NCBI RefSeq assembly: GCF_002835935.1 | Contig: NZ_PJCF01000087.1 | Span: forward strand, 62,001 to 126,000 | Direction: 5' to 3' | Source: Paraglaciecola sp. MB-3u-78 | Lineage (GTDB): Bacteria > Pseudomonadota > Gammaproteobacteria > Enterobacterales > Alteromonadaceae | DNA length: 64,000 nt | Translations under genes and position numbers: made by a program | Part shown: one piece after another, positions 9,373 to 17,919 of the stretch | Numbering within the stretch: position 1 is the stretch's first letter | Layout: each line of letters opens with the position of its first letter | Notes under the pieces: generated by a model | Database searches by the model: none | The model's input: only the letters and a program-made list of their open reading frames with translations | Told to the model about the DNA's origin: nothing

Positions 9373-9700
9373 ATTTAAATGACCTTTTTGTGTTAATCAA
9401 TGAATGTGTTACGACCTAATGAGTATTTCACAATAAAACCTAAAAAGTTAATTAGTTGTAAATATTGTTATCTATTTGTTGTATTTATGAGTGTGGTTGC
9501 AGAGTGGCTAAAATAGCGAGTCGAAGAAATAGATTTTAAATCTGTTTACGATAGATGCCGCAGCATATCTAGTATGAGTTTGCCGGTGACCGGCACGGTC
9601 TGGAACGTTAACTCTGTTGGGGCAACACAGGGAGGGGTATTAAGTGTGGGCATATCCGTTGAGGAACATATCAACCGCGGTGATCACAAATTCTTCTTGT
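9373..9700. other. Non-coding spacer upstream of the acylase
   Basis: Holds the acylase promoter region and, towards the IS91 remnant, a small open stretch on the plus strand (about 9572-9739, MSLPVTGTVWNVNSVGATQG...) with no recognisable family. A tRNA-like look around 9488-9545 does not fold into a full cloverleaf. I see nothing else. Confidence 0.4.
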
Positions 9701-10023
9701 TGTGGAGTATAGGTAAAATAAAACGTCATTTTTCTTAAAATGAAAATACGTCATGCCACATATTTTCCATATTGACATCTATTTTATATTCTTAAGTGAG
9801 TGAAAGTCGGCTATTTTTCGTCTATTAATCAACTGTTTCCACGTAATTCAGAATTCAAGACAAGCGCCTCCCGCTGTTGTGCAAACCAGTTTTGCTTATG
9901 ATGATGAACGGCTTTTATTCAAACAGACTTATCTGAGGCGGTGCTCGACTTTGTGGGGGCAATAGTTCGACGACATCGTCATTCTTTGTATTCAGGTGGC
10001 TGAGTATCTTTTGTATCACCAAC

Positions 10024-10102
10024 GGATGTTCATTAGACACATCCCTGTGTCTAACCCTTTGGGCAGCATGCGCTGTGCAAATCGGCTTTCCTGCCGATTT
10101 GT
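10024..10102 (-). repeat. Palindromic module, insert 3 of IS91 copy 1
   Basis: On the minus strand: hairpin CAAATCGGCAGGAAAGCCGA TTTG, a linker, GCTGCCCAAAGGGT, then a second hairpin GACA-CAGGGATG-TGTC. It interrupts the transposase between ASID and EHPLVIQKIL, and the frame stays open through it (KSAGKPICTAHAAQRV...). Confidence 0.75.
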
Positions 10103-10467
10103 CGATGCTTGCTATAACCTCGCACCACCGCATTGCTCATGACACCTGCATGGAGACTGAACCCTGCCACATTTGAGGCACAGCCTGACTCAAGCCCTTG
10201 CTTTGCCATAGGTGCAATGGTTTGCAGGGTAAAGACCTTTCGTCCTTGCTGTTTGCCTGTAGCGATGCGATGCGATAAGTAATGGAATACCCGTGAATTT
10301 GCAACATCGGCTCGTCTTCCAGCCCATCCAAAGCCAGGTAGTCATTGTCATCGTCCCTCACTAATAAGCCCTCGCGCTCAAGAAAACCCGCCAACGCTGG
10401 CTAATGCGGTGATTAAGGCTATTCAGCTCACTTTTTGTCGGGGCTTTTATCGGGTGACCAATTTATT

Positions 10468-10602
10468 GGAAATGAATTTACTCATTACATCCATGTAATT
10501 CACCCTACGGGCCAGCAGAGCTGTTGCTGTTTATTCCAGATAAACAGGCTGGACAACCAAAAGTTGCCCGTAGGGTGAGAAATAGGGATGTTTCTCATCT
10601 AA
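10468..10602. repeat. Back-to-back palindromic modules, insert 2 of IS91 copy 1
   Basis: Two arms diverge from a central hairpin (CTGTTTAT...ATAAACAG). Each arm has GCCCGTAGGGTGA and a terminal hairpin with an (A)GGGATG or TGGATG loop; the two terminal stems differ in sequence but are self-complementary. Confidence 0.7.
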
Positions 10603-10654
10603 ACGCGTTTTGCCATAGTTATCTTCGGCATATACACCATCGAGGTAGAGCATA

Positions 10655-10821
10655 TGATAAATCGGCAGGATAGTCGATTTACACAGCCAGCGGCTGCCTC
10701 GAAGGGTGAAGCACAGGGATGTGCTTCATGAAAATGGATATTTAAATGACCTTTTTGTGTCCTGCCCTTCGCCACTTATGGGCCAGCCTCCGGCTGCTCA
10801 AAATAGCTCCCGGCGATTTTG
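10655..10821. repeat. Two palindromic modules, insert 1 of IS91 copy 1
   Basis: One module starts with AAATCGGCAGGATAGTCGAT TT and ends with GAAGCA-CAGGGATG-TGCTTC. A second, facing it, starts with the AAAATAGCTCCCGGCGATTTT palindrome. It replaces the short LN-I-HF region of the transposase just before HMLYLDGVY. Confidence 0.7.
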
Positions 10822-10944
10822 TCAGCGCTGAGCCAAATCGTTGGATCAATGTTACCGCCCCGTTTGTGCGGTCTGTTTGTTGTAGCCTGCTTTTTTAGTG
10901 ATATGGGTGGCAAGTGTGCGATACACAATACCCAGCACGACTGT

Positions 10945-11396
10945 AAAGAAGACAACTATCCTTAAACCAGTAACCACATCAGTTCAACGTTGCGATGGCT
11001 GTCTTTTTCTAAGCGACGAGAAGACTGAACGCGGTTGAGGTAACCATAGATATAAAGTTTTAACAGGATTGCTGGATGGTAACCTGAACTACCTTTGCCT
11101 TTGGCAATAACACGTTCAAACCAAAGTGTTTCAAGGTCTAAACCTTCTATAAATACATCTATGACTCGAACAGGATTATCTTCAGTAACAAAGTCCTCAA
11201 GCACTTATAGAAATAAGATTGTCTGGGTTCTTGACTGGGCTAAAATATGATGTGCCATCACGTTTTCCCTAAGGTTCAGCTGACCTTTTAATTATACTAA
11301 AAGTGGTAATTTAATTGACGTCAACATTAAGATTGTTTGATCATAAAAAGCCAAAACTTAGACCAAAAGATGATCAAAATTTTTCACACAGCCTGG
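10945..11396 (-). mobile_element. IS1182-family remnant (5' part)
   Basis: On the minus strand an IS end (ACACAGCCTGG region, about 11385-11396) is followed by the ATG at 11258 (MAHHILAQSRTQTILF) and, after a frameshift near 11205, the conserved DFVTEDNPVRVIDVFIEGLD, GSSGYHPAILLKLYIYGYLN and SSRRLEKDSHRNVELMWL segments of IS1182-type DDE transposases. The gene is lost after about 100 residues where IS91 copy 1 begins. Non-functional. Confidence 0.8.
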
Positions 11397-12279
11397 GTAC
11401 AAACCGGACCAACAACTGACACTCCCGAACGAGCTTTGGTGACGATTTATGCCACTGACTAACCTCAAATTATCCGCAGCTAACTACATGACTTGAAACT
11501 TTACGACTGCCATTTTTCCACGTTCACAGAATTTCAGTCTTTCAGTTTTACGCCGACATACCCCCCTCCGAAATACACACCTATGGAATTTCAGTTCGGA
11601 AAAATTCTGGCGTTCGGTCGGGTTAACTCGTTGGTTTTATTCGGCTTACGGCGGGCTGACGGTTATGGAAACCTAAAAAGTTCGGTATAGGTACGGTTAT
11701 GCACTCAGAGGGTTTATACGTCGAAAAAAATCTACTTTTCATGTGCTTGGTCGGTAAATTCAGAACTCTCTCCTTGCCTCATAATCGTCAGCCCCCCTGT
11801 TCGAGTCAGAGAAGGGGCACCATTTTTTAAAGATTTGTAGCTATATTACACTCTAACAATACCGAATAAATCTAAATTTTATAGCACTGGTAACTAATAT
11901 GCTGGTCTGCTATTTCAGTACATCCCTTCAATACTCAAAATCAAAATCCAACAAAGCATACACTTCTGTGCGCTGTTTTTAGAATGGGTGTTTTTATTAG
12001 CTGTCACATAAGCTGGAGGGGGGCAATATGCCGATCAAGTCGCAACAAGTAACTTGCTTTTTGAACTCAGCATAAACCTCTAATTATTGCGGGTAATAAT
12101 TCACACTAAATACTCTGTACTTCTTTAGGATCGAAATAAACCCATTGGAAAACGTTCTTTAAAGATAGTCAAAAAAAACATTTAATTTAGATCAGTCATC
12201 CTTTTACTACCCCTTATATGTCATTATTGGCACAGTAAAAAACTAATCGCCGTTGATACAGATTAAGGAAATAGTAAAA
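11397..12279. other. Gene-poor spacer with an integration scar
   Basis: No convincing gene over about 880 bases. It contains the tRNA 3' half at 11778-11822. The 65-codon open stretch at 11493-11690 has no homology I recognise and no ribosome site. The region is probably debris between mobile elements. Confidence 0.5.
11778..11822 (+). other. 3' half of a CAU-anticodon tRNA, probable att site
   Basis: The 45 bases match positions 32-76 of a tRNA with exact spacing: anticodon loop CTCATAA, 5-base 3' anticodon strand, 5-base variable loop, T-stem CCCTG/CAGAG with one mismatch, T-loop TTCGAGT, acceptor strand AAGGGGC and ACCA. No acceptor 5' strand (GCCCCTT) or D-arm lies upstream, so this is not a complete tRNA. 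tRNA 3' halves like this are left at the far end of islands that integrate into tRNA genes. Confidence 0.6.
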
Positions 12280-12986
12280 ATGGTTTGGCCCACGTTTTTT
12301 ATGGCATTTTTTCTTTGTGTTAGTTATTGCTACTATGCTGCTGAATTTATAATTGGCGTAGAAGATATTGCCTATTCCCCCTATTATAATTTCAAGACCC
12401 AAGTTCCTTCATTTAGTAAAGGTTTGCTCGATAAATTTTCTGACGACAGCGGCCATAGAATCACTTACCTGCCCTTACCCATCAATCAGTTCTCAAAATG
12501 GTTGTTCGAAGAAAATATCGACTTCAAATTTCCTGATAACCGGCCCTGGCAAGAGGCTTGGGATACCCGTCGCTTAAACATATATTATAGTAATGATATA
12601 CTGCGTATGACTGCTGGCACCGTGATTTTGCGTAAAAACCAGCATAAAAAACAAGATTTTTTAACAAAACTGGCATTATTACGGGCTTTTTTTCAACACA
12701 ATGGCTTGAGCAATTAAAGCAAGGAAAGGTAAAAATCATAGAGGATTCAAGCCCAAAAGTTTTGGTTAATCAGTCGGCGCATAATATCGTTAATGGTTTA
12801 GATATTGATCTTGCGGTGGCAAACTATCATCTAAAAGAATTGAAGCTTCAGGAGGAGTTAGTTGTCAGTCAAAATACCAGCAGACAGGTTTTTTCATACC
12901 AATTATCTTCACTAAAACATCCGCTTATTATTGAATAGTTTAATCGTTGGTTAGCGAAAAACCAATCATTTACCCATAAATTATAA
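12280..12986 (+). pseudogene. Periplasmic solute-binding protein (SBP_bac_3-like), frameshifted
   Basis: ATG at 12280 behind AAGGAA. A signal-like N-terminus (MVWPTFFMAFFLCVSYCYYA) is followed by a periplasmic binding-protein-like chain with the DFKFPDNRPW segment typical of amine/amino-acid-type binding proteins without an ABC partner nearby. At the T7 run around 12690 the frame shifts by one. The continuation (FFSTQWLEQLKQGKVKIIED ... DIDLAVANYHLKE) stays open to an in-frame TAG at 12936-12938, after which FNRWLAKNQSF follows to a TAA at 12984-12986. Two lesions indicate a pseudogene; a sequencing error could explain only the first. Confidence 0.7.
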
Positions 12987-12993
12987 CCGCTAA

Positions 12994-13152
12994 GTTGGCC
13001 CGCAAGATAAGCGCCATGAATGGCAGCGAATAAAACTGGCCGGTACAGCCATATTATTTATTTACTTCACAGGCTATGTATTCATTGAGGTTACGCATGT
13101 GCCAACTGATGTCATACAAACGTTGGCGGTAAATCCCAACAGTTTATTCTAA
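12994..13152 (+). pseudogene. Short unidentified coding remnant with one membrane segment
   Basis: An open frame without start codon ending at a TAA at 13150-13152. It reads through KRHEWQRIKLAGTAILFIYF into TGYVFIEVTHVPTD, one predicted transmembrane helix. I do not recognise a family. It lies between two degraded elements and is probably a leftover. Confidence 0.3.
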
Positions 13153-13213
13153 ACTGATTCATTCACTTTTACTCAGCTCGCGGATTTCAGTCGCCAGTGC
13201 GACACGGTATTAA

Positions 13214-13486
13214 TTATGCTGCTAAACGCATCGCATCGTAAACCTCATTAGGTGTTTTATAGCCGAGTAGTTTTTTAGGTCTGTTGTTAAGCTTTGCGTG
13301 GATCATCACAATATCTTCGGTTGCCACCTTATCCAGTGCCATGCCTTTCGGGAGATACTGACGTATCAGTCCGTTATTATTTTCATTCAGTCCACACTCC
13401 CACGGATGGTAGGGGTGAGCAAAATAGTTGTCGGCTCTAAGCGCTTGTTTGATTTGGGTGTGATAAGCAAACTCCCTGTGCGTTTA
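13214..13486 (-). pseudogene. IS30-family transposase, C-terminal remnant
   Basis: Minus-strand frame ending at 13214 reads EFAYHTQIKQALRADNYFAH, PYHPWECGLNENNNGLIRQY and NNRPKKLLGYKTPNEVYDA, the C-terminal catalytic region of IS30 transposases including the E of the DDE triad (NENNNGLIRQ). The N-terminal two thirds, both ends of the IS and any target duplication are missing. Confidence 0.85.
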
Positions 13487-13550
13487 AGCTTGGTTTAATC
13501 ATATGCCCGTTATTATGCAGCCTTAAAGCAGAAACTTTCCGGAGGGTAGC

Positions 13551-14174
13551 ATGAACAATCCCGATAAAAACACACACACAATCCAGGTTTGGGATCCCTT
13601 AGTCCGAATATTTCATTGGTCACTGGTTTTATTTTTCATTGTTGCCTATTTAAGCGAAGACGATTTTGAAACCATCCATGTCTGGTCTGGCTATACCGTC
13701 GCAGCGCTGGTTTTCTTTCGCCTGACCTGAGGCTTGATCGGCACCCACTATACTCGCTTCAGCGATTTTGTTAAGTCACCCAGCACCATATGGCGCTATG
13801 TGATTGCCATTCCCGCAGGTAAGGCAAAACGCTATATAGGCCACAACCCAGCCGGTGGCGCCATGGTGGTTGCGCTATTGCTGTCACTCATGGGCACAAC
13901 CGTATTTGGCATGGCACTTTACGCTGCTGACGAGCAAGCAGGACCACTGGCAGGCACCTGGATTGCATCGTTTAACGGGCATACCTTAAAAGAAATTCAT
14001 GAAATTTTTGTCAACATCACACTGGCCCTGATTGGCCTGCATATAGCCGGCGTGCTTTTCAGCAGCCTGCATCACCGGGAGAATCTGCCACGCTCTATGG
14101 TACATGGTCGCAAAGAAACCCGTGCAGGTGATGTAGATGCATTGACTGCCAAACCATCAAGGAAAGAACCATGA
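13551..14174 (+). pseudogene. Cytochrome b561-type membrane cytochrome with internal TGA
   Basis: ATG at 13551 behind GGAGGG. Four membrane helices with candidate haem-ligand histidines are visible: VWDPLVRIFHWSLVLFF, IHVWSGYTVAALVFFRL, HNPAGGAMVVALLL and HEIFVNITLALIGLHIAG. This matches bacterial b-type cytochromes that pass electrons to small periplasmic c-type cytochromes. A TGA at 13728-13730 interrupts the RLTWG-like motif, where a Trp (TGG) is expected; the frame is otherwise open and unscarred. It heads an operon, overlapping the next gene by 4 bases (ATGA-type). Whether it is dead, suppressed or restarted downstream cannot be told from sequence. Confidence 0.8.
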
Positions 14175-14578
14175 AAGCTTTGATTGCAATAGTGTTAACA
14201 CTCGGACTCGTTGTTGGCGCCCTTGCCAGCACTCTGGCTCGGGCAGATGCCGATGCGCAAATTCAGGCACTAAGCGCACAAGGCGCTGAGCCATTTAACG
14301 GGGCAGCGGGAGAGTCTTTTTGGCAGCGAAAGTTTAGCACTAAAAATGGTGAAAAACGCAGTTGCTCAGGCTGCCACGGCATAGACCCAACACAGGTGGG
14401 AGAACATCAAAAAACCGCAAAGAGCATTAAACCTATGGCCGTTCGCGTCAATCCCGAGCGCTTCAGCGACAGCGCAAAAAGTGACAAGTGGTTTGGACGT
14501 AACTGTCGCTGGACACTGGGCCGTGAATGCACTGCCCAGGAAAAAGGTGATGTCATGACATGGTTAAATCAGTATTAA
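14171..14578 (+). CDS. SHP-like monohaem cytochrome c (DUF1924)
   Basis: 135 residues with a signal peptide (cleavage near ARADA) and one haem c site, CSGCH, at about residue 70. The length, the GAAGESFWQRKF segment and a C-terminal Cys pair (NCRWTLGREC) fit the DUF1924/sphaeroides haem protein group, periplasmic cytochromes with an unusual oxygen-binding haem. Known relatives lie beside a diheme cytochrome c and a cytochrome b, exactly as here. Overlaps the cytochrome b stop and is followed 16 bases later by the diheme cytochrome. Confidence 0.85.
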   Translation: MKALIAIVLTLGLVVGALASTLARADADAQIQALSAQGAEPFNGAAGESFWQRKFSTKNGEKRSCSGCHGIDPTQVGEHQKTAKSIKPMAVRVNPERFSDSAKSDKWFGRNCRWTLGRECTAQEKGDVMTWLNQY

Positions 14579-14594
14579 CAAAAGGCAAATAAAG

Positions 14595-15299
14595 ATGAAA
14601 CCAATACTTAATAAACTACGCTATGCCATCGGCATACTGATGTTGGGCGGCGCACTAAGCCTGGGGCTTTACGGACTCGGTTCCTTGGGCAATCAGTCTT
14701 TTGCGGAGGACGACGATGACCATAATAATTCCTCTCAATACCTTAAAACAGAGGGTGGGACTGATCAGAATGGAATAAACCGAGGAGATGAGGACGATTA
14801 TGATGATGACCATAATAGCAGTTCTCAATACCTTAAGACTGAAGGTAGGGCTGGTCAAAATTTGTTAAATCAAGAGGAGTTGTCGACTAATGCTATTACC
14901 TATCAGACCGAATGTGCCAGCTGCCATCTGGCCTACCCCGCGCACTTGCTACCAAAGCGCAGTTGGCAGATAATTATGGCCACGCTACCTGACCACTATG
15001 GCGATGACGCTTCTTTGAGTCCGGCGGTGCAGGGTGATATTCTGGCCTACCTCAGCGGCAACAGCGCGGTCAATAATGACCGCATGCTACGCAGAGTTGC
15101 TGTCGACAAGACTCCCTTAAGGATCACAGAACTGCCATACTTCAAGGGTAAACACAGGGAAATACCAGAACGTATGGTGAAGGACAACCCCAAAATAAGC
15201 TCATTCAGCCAATGCGATAGCTGCCATAAAGGCGCCGCGAAAGGACAATTTGATGAAGATAACGTGGTTATTCCTGGTTTTGGTCGTTGGGACGACTAG
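14595..15299 (+). CDS. Diheme cytochrome c
   Basis: 234 residues with a signal peptide and two haem c sites, CASCH (about residue 112) and CDSCH (about residue 211), plus the AYPAHLLPKRSWQIIMATL segment typical of DHC-type proteins. The N-terminal mature part has a tandem duplication of an acidic unit: DDDDHNNSSQYLKTEG, then DYDDDHNSSSQYLKTEG, about 40 residues apart. The acidic unit might bind cations, but that is a guess. Presumed electron donor to the SHP-like cytochrome. Its 3' end overlaps the PepSY gene by 47 bases. Confidence 0.88.
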   Translation: MKPILNKLRYAIGILMLGGALSLGLYGLGSLGNQSFAEDDDDHNNSSQYLKTEGGTDQNGINRGDEDDYDDDHNSSSQYLKTEGRAGQNLLNQEELSTNAITYQTECASCHLAYPAHLLPKRSWQIIMATLPDHYGDDASLSPAVQGDILAYLSGNSAVNNDRMLRRVAVDKTPLRITELPYFKGKHREIPERMVKDNPKISSFSQCDSCHKGAAKGQFDEDNVVIPGFGRWDD

Positions 15300-15552
15300 T
15301 CCTGTATTTGCGGAAAAACACCCAAGTGCAGCACAGGTCAAGGCCTGGGTCGAAGAAGGCATAGTTGTATCCCTTGAATCCATACTTCAGCGGCACAAAC
15401 TGGGCGGTGAATTACTGGACGCAGAAATTGAGTGGGAAGACGGTGTGCTCACTTACGAACTCAAATGGCTAGATACCCGGGGCCAGCGGCATGAAACCTA
15501 TGTTAACGCACACACCGGTGCGCTCATTAATGCACCATCCGATGACCATTAA
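15253..15552 (+). CDS. Exported PepSY-domain protein
   Basis: 99 residues starting at ATG 15253 (a TTG directly upstream is also in frame), with signal peptide MKITWLFLVLVVGTTSPVFA and one PepSY domain ending in YVNAHTGALI. Small PepSY proteins of this kind are commonly found next to two-component systems and membrane cytochromes and may act as periplasmic regulators or inhibitors. It is translated from within the diheme cytochrome gene and is 12 bases from the response regulator. Confidence 0.8.
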   Translation: MKITWLFLVLVVGTTSPVFAEKHPSAAQVKAWVEEGIVVSLESILQRHKLGGELLDAEIEWEDGVLTYELKWLDTRGQRHETYVNAHTGALINAPSDDH

Positions 15553-15564
15553 GGCTGGCCAAAC

Positions 15565-16236
15565 GTGAAACTACTACTGATTGAAGACGATATCCAGCTC
15601 ACCGATGCATTGCAACCTATGCTTCGCAAAGCAGGCTACGCAGTTGAAATTGCACACGATGGCATTGAGGGTGAGTTTCTTGGCAACGAACTGCAAGCAG
15701 ACCTTATCGTTCTGGATCTCGGATTGCCGGGCAAAGGCGGCCTGGACGTACTTGCTCACTGGCGCGCAGCGGGCAACCACACGCCCGTACTCATACTCAC
15801 CGCCCGCGATGCCTGGCATGAGCGGGTGCTGGGCCTCAAGGCAGGTGCCGATGACTATCTGGGCAAACCTTTCCACACCCAGGAGTTACTGGCGCGACTT
15901 GAAGCCATCAGCAGACGCCACGCTGGCCAGGCTGACAATCAACTCAACTGGCGTGGCGTTTGCCTGGATACCGAGCGTCAACAGGCAACAACAAGGGATG
16001 GCAGCATTGTTGAACTTACCGCCATTGAATTCCGATTACTGCGCTACCTCATGCAACACCCACTTGATGTGCATTCCAAAACCCGCCTTAGCGAGCATAT
16101 TTACGAAGAGGAGCAGCTTAAAGACAGCAACGTCATTGAAGTATATATCAATCACCTGCGCCAGTATTTCGGCAAAGACTTTATTGAAACCCGACGCGGC
16201 CAGGGCTATCGGTTGGCTGTGGACTTCACCCCGTGA
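15565..16236 (+). CDS. OmpR-family response regulator
   Basis: 223 residues from a GTG. Receiver domain with acidic pocket (IEDD), phospho-acceptor Asp51 in LIVLDLGLPG, Thr in LILTARD and Lys in YLGKPF. A winged-helix DNA-binding domain follows, with IEFRLLRYLMQH and the VIEVYINHLRQYF recognition region. It overlaps the sensor kinase by 4 bases. Placed at the end of the cytochrome operon, it probably controls that operon. Confidence 0.92.
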   Translation: MKLLLIEDDIQLTDALQPMLRKAGYAVEIAHDGIEGEFLGNELQADLIVLDLGLPGKGGLDVLAHWRAAGNHTPVLILTARDAWHERVLGLKAGADDYLGKPFHTQELLARLEAISRRHAGQADNQLNWRGVCLDTERQQATTRDGSIVELTAIEFRLLRYLMQHPLDVHSKTRLSEHIYEEEQLKDSNVIEVYINHLRQYFGKDFIETRRGQGYRLAVDFTP

Positions 16237-17579
16237 TTTCGTTGCAACATCAATTACGTCGTCAGTGGATGATCACACTTATCGTTATTATGTTGCCAAT
16301 GTTATGGCTTGCCGATTTTGGTGTGCGCCAGCTAACCACCCACACTGTGCTCAGTCGTTTGCAACACGACGGGGACAGCCTGATTGCCGCCATGAGCCAG
16401 AATGCCAGCGGCCAATGGCAACTGGACGAAAGTCGACTTGGCTCCCTGTATCAGCGGGTTTATTCCGGTCACTATTTCAGGATCCGTGATGGCCAAGAAA
16501 CAGATTTACGCAGTCGCTCACTGTGGGACAAACAAGCACCCACCATCGAGCTTGCTACTGGCGCCGATAAAACCTGGCAGCAACAAGGCATTCATGGTGA
16601 CCAACTGGACGAACAATGGCTAAGCTGGGCCAAGGGCATTCGTGTCCAGAAACATGATTTCGTCCTCTGGGTCGCGGAAGATATTGCTCCCTTAAACAGT
16701 CAACTCAATTATTACCGTCTCACCGCTGTGGCACTGCTTATTCTGGCCTTGTCCATGCTGATGCTGATCCAACGGAGGCAGTTAAACCTTGCCTTTGCGC
16801 GACTGGCCCCCCTGCAAAAACAACTGCGGGAACTGCGATTCGGTGAATGCGATGACTTGAACGCCACATCTGGCGCTTACCCACAGGAAGTACAACCTCT
16901 GGCGGAAGAAATCGACCGCCTGCTCAAACTGCTGCAACAGCGAGTAAGCCGCTCCCGGAATGCGTTGGGCAATCTTGCCCATGAAATGAAGCGCCCACTG
17001 CAACAATTAAAAATGTTAGCCGAAAAGCTCGATCCTGTTCACCAAACAGAGCAAAGTGATGCTCTGTTAAGGCTGAGTCGTTTAGTGGAGCGAGAACTTA
17101 AACGGGCACGTATTGTGGGCATGTCCTCACCGGGACGACAACTCAGACTCGCTGATGATTTGCCACCACTGCTGCAGATACTGACCAAAATGTATCCCGC
17201 GGCACACGTCCATGCTGACTATAAAAAAGAAGCGGTACTGCCCCAGGATCACGATGATTTGCTGGAATTACTGGGGAACCTGCTCGATAATGCCTGCAAA
17301 TATGCAGGAGGTGATATTGCGCTGACCATCCATACCTATCAAACCCAAGACAAGCAATGGGGCTGGCTAATACGGGTCTGCGACTTAGGTCCCGGCATAC
17401 CCCAACCTTTACGGGAGCATTTACTACAAAGGGGAGCACGATTAGACGAGCATAACATCAAGGGCAACGGGCTTGGGCTTGCAATCGTCAGCGATATTGT
17501 CGAAAGTTACGCTGGCGAACTGACATTAAGCGCCAACGTTCCCCAGGGCTTGTGTATACAGGTGCGACTCCCGCAATAA
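16233..17579 (+). CDS. Sensor histidine kinase (QseC/PhoQ-like architecture)
   Basis: 448 residues from a GTG overlapping the regulator stop. TM1 at about 12-35, a periplasmic sensor of about 125 residues, TM2 at about 162-180, a HAMP-like linker, the H-box NLAHEMKRPLQQ (His250), N-box NLLDNACKYA, and G-boxes DLGPGIP and GNGLGLAIV. Autophosphorylates and pairs with the adjacent regulator. The substitution of K for the usual R-T after HE (HEMKRPL) is known in a subset of such kinases. The signal is unknown; oxygen- or redox-related input is suggested only by the neighbours. Confidence 0.9.
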   Translation: MISLQHQLRRQWMITLIVIMLPMLWLADFGVRQLTTHTVLSRLQHDGDSLIAAMSQNASGQWQLDESRLGSLYQRVYSGHYFRIRDGQETDLRSRSLWDKQAPTIELATGADKTWQQQGIHGDQLDEQWLSWAKGIRVQKHDFVLWVAEDIAPLNSQLNYYRLTAVALLILALSMLMLIQRRQLNLAFARLAPLQKQLRELRFGECDDLNATSGAYPQEVQPLAEEIDRLLKLLQQRVSRSRNALGNLAHEMKRPLQQLKMLAEKLDPVHQTEQSDALLRLSRLVERELKRARIVGMSSPGRQLRLADDLPPLLQILTKMYPAAHVHADYKKEAVLPQDHDDLLELLGNLLDNACKYAGGDIALTIHTYQTQDKQWGWLIRVCDLGPGIPQPLREHLLQRGARLDEHNIKGNGLGLAIVSDIVESYAGELTLSANVPQGLCIQVRLPQ

Positions 17580-17919
17580 CGGTGACAAAAGGGGCCGCTG
17601 CAAGTTAAACCGATTTATCTGCTAGGTGCCTTTCCACTGCTATGATTTTAATATTTTACCAGCCAAATCGTTCAGCCCCTTATTGACGGTTTGACCTATC
17701 CCCCTGACCTTGAATAAGCATATCGAATGGCTCAGTGAAACCTACCTATCGAGCGACATAATACTTTTTTATTTTTTCTAAAAAATTTACCAGTGTCATT
17801 ACAATTACTAGGTAAACTTTAACCTACTTCAATTTGGTCATTCAGCTTTTATCACTCTTGAATTATGCGTTATATTGCTTTAGACTTTATTTTTATTGAA
17901 CGCTCGATTAATAAAAAAC
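17580..17919. other. Spacer with betI promoter region
   Basis: About 340 bases without a gene between the kinase and betI. The last part is AT-rich and includes a BetI-like dyad eight bases before the betI start. No terminator with a T-run is obvious after the kinase. Confidence 0.4.
17895..17912. promoter_or_regulatory. Predicted BetI operator upstream of betI
   Basis: ATTGAACGCTCGATTAAT, an imperfect dyad ending 7 bases before the betI ATG. It matches the two better sites at 23463 and 23495. BetI is known to repress its own operon from sites near its start and to be released by choline. Confidence 0.65.

Larger units (their letters stand above)
9700..10940 (-). mobile_element. IS91-family remnant, copy 1
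   Basis: Minus-strand remnant of a Y2-transposase IS91 element. Pieces of transposase are readable: GVYAEDNYGKTR near 10640, AGFLEREGLLVRDDDNDYLA at 10337-10394 and VIQKILSHLNTKND near 9990. It matches copy 2 (54359-56131) segment by segment, including the sequence beyond the stop to about 9700/56131, which marks the shared 3' boundary. Copy 1 lacks the zinc-finger N-terminus (cut at ~10940 by the IS1182 remnant). It has a 5-base duplication (GCATC, near 10262) that shifts the frame and has lost about 235 bases between two GAGCAATGC repeats. Three palindromic inserts interrupt the gene. Non-functional. Confidence 0.85.

Noticed and set aside
9488-9545. tRNA-Leu(UAA)-like stretch with a TTTAAAT loop
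   Set aside because: A possible anticodon stem-loop exists, but there is no T-loop consensus, no paired acceptor stem and no CCA at the right distance.
9915-10394. Two small genes on the minus strand
   Set aside because: Both are pieces of a broken IS91 transposase, one of them opened by a palindromic insert; they are covered by the mobile-element entry.
11493-11690. 65-codon open frame in the spacer after the IS1182 remnant
   Set aside because: No ribosome site, no recognisable family and odd composition; likely chance.
13728-13730. Selenocysteine at the TGA of the cytochrome b gene
   Set aside because: No SECIS-like hairpin is evident right after it, and the expected residue is Trp, so a nonsense mutation or sequencing error is simpler.
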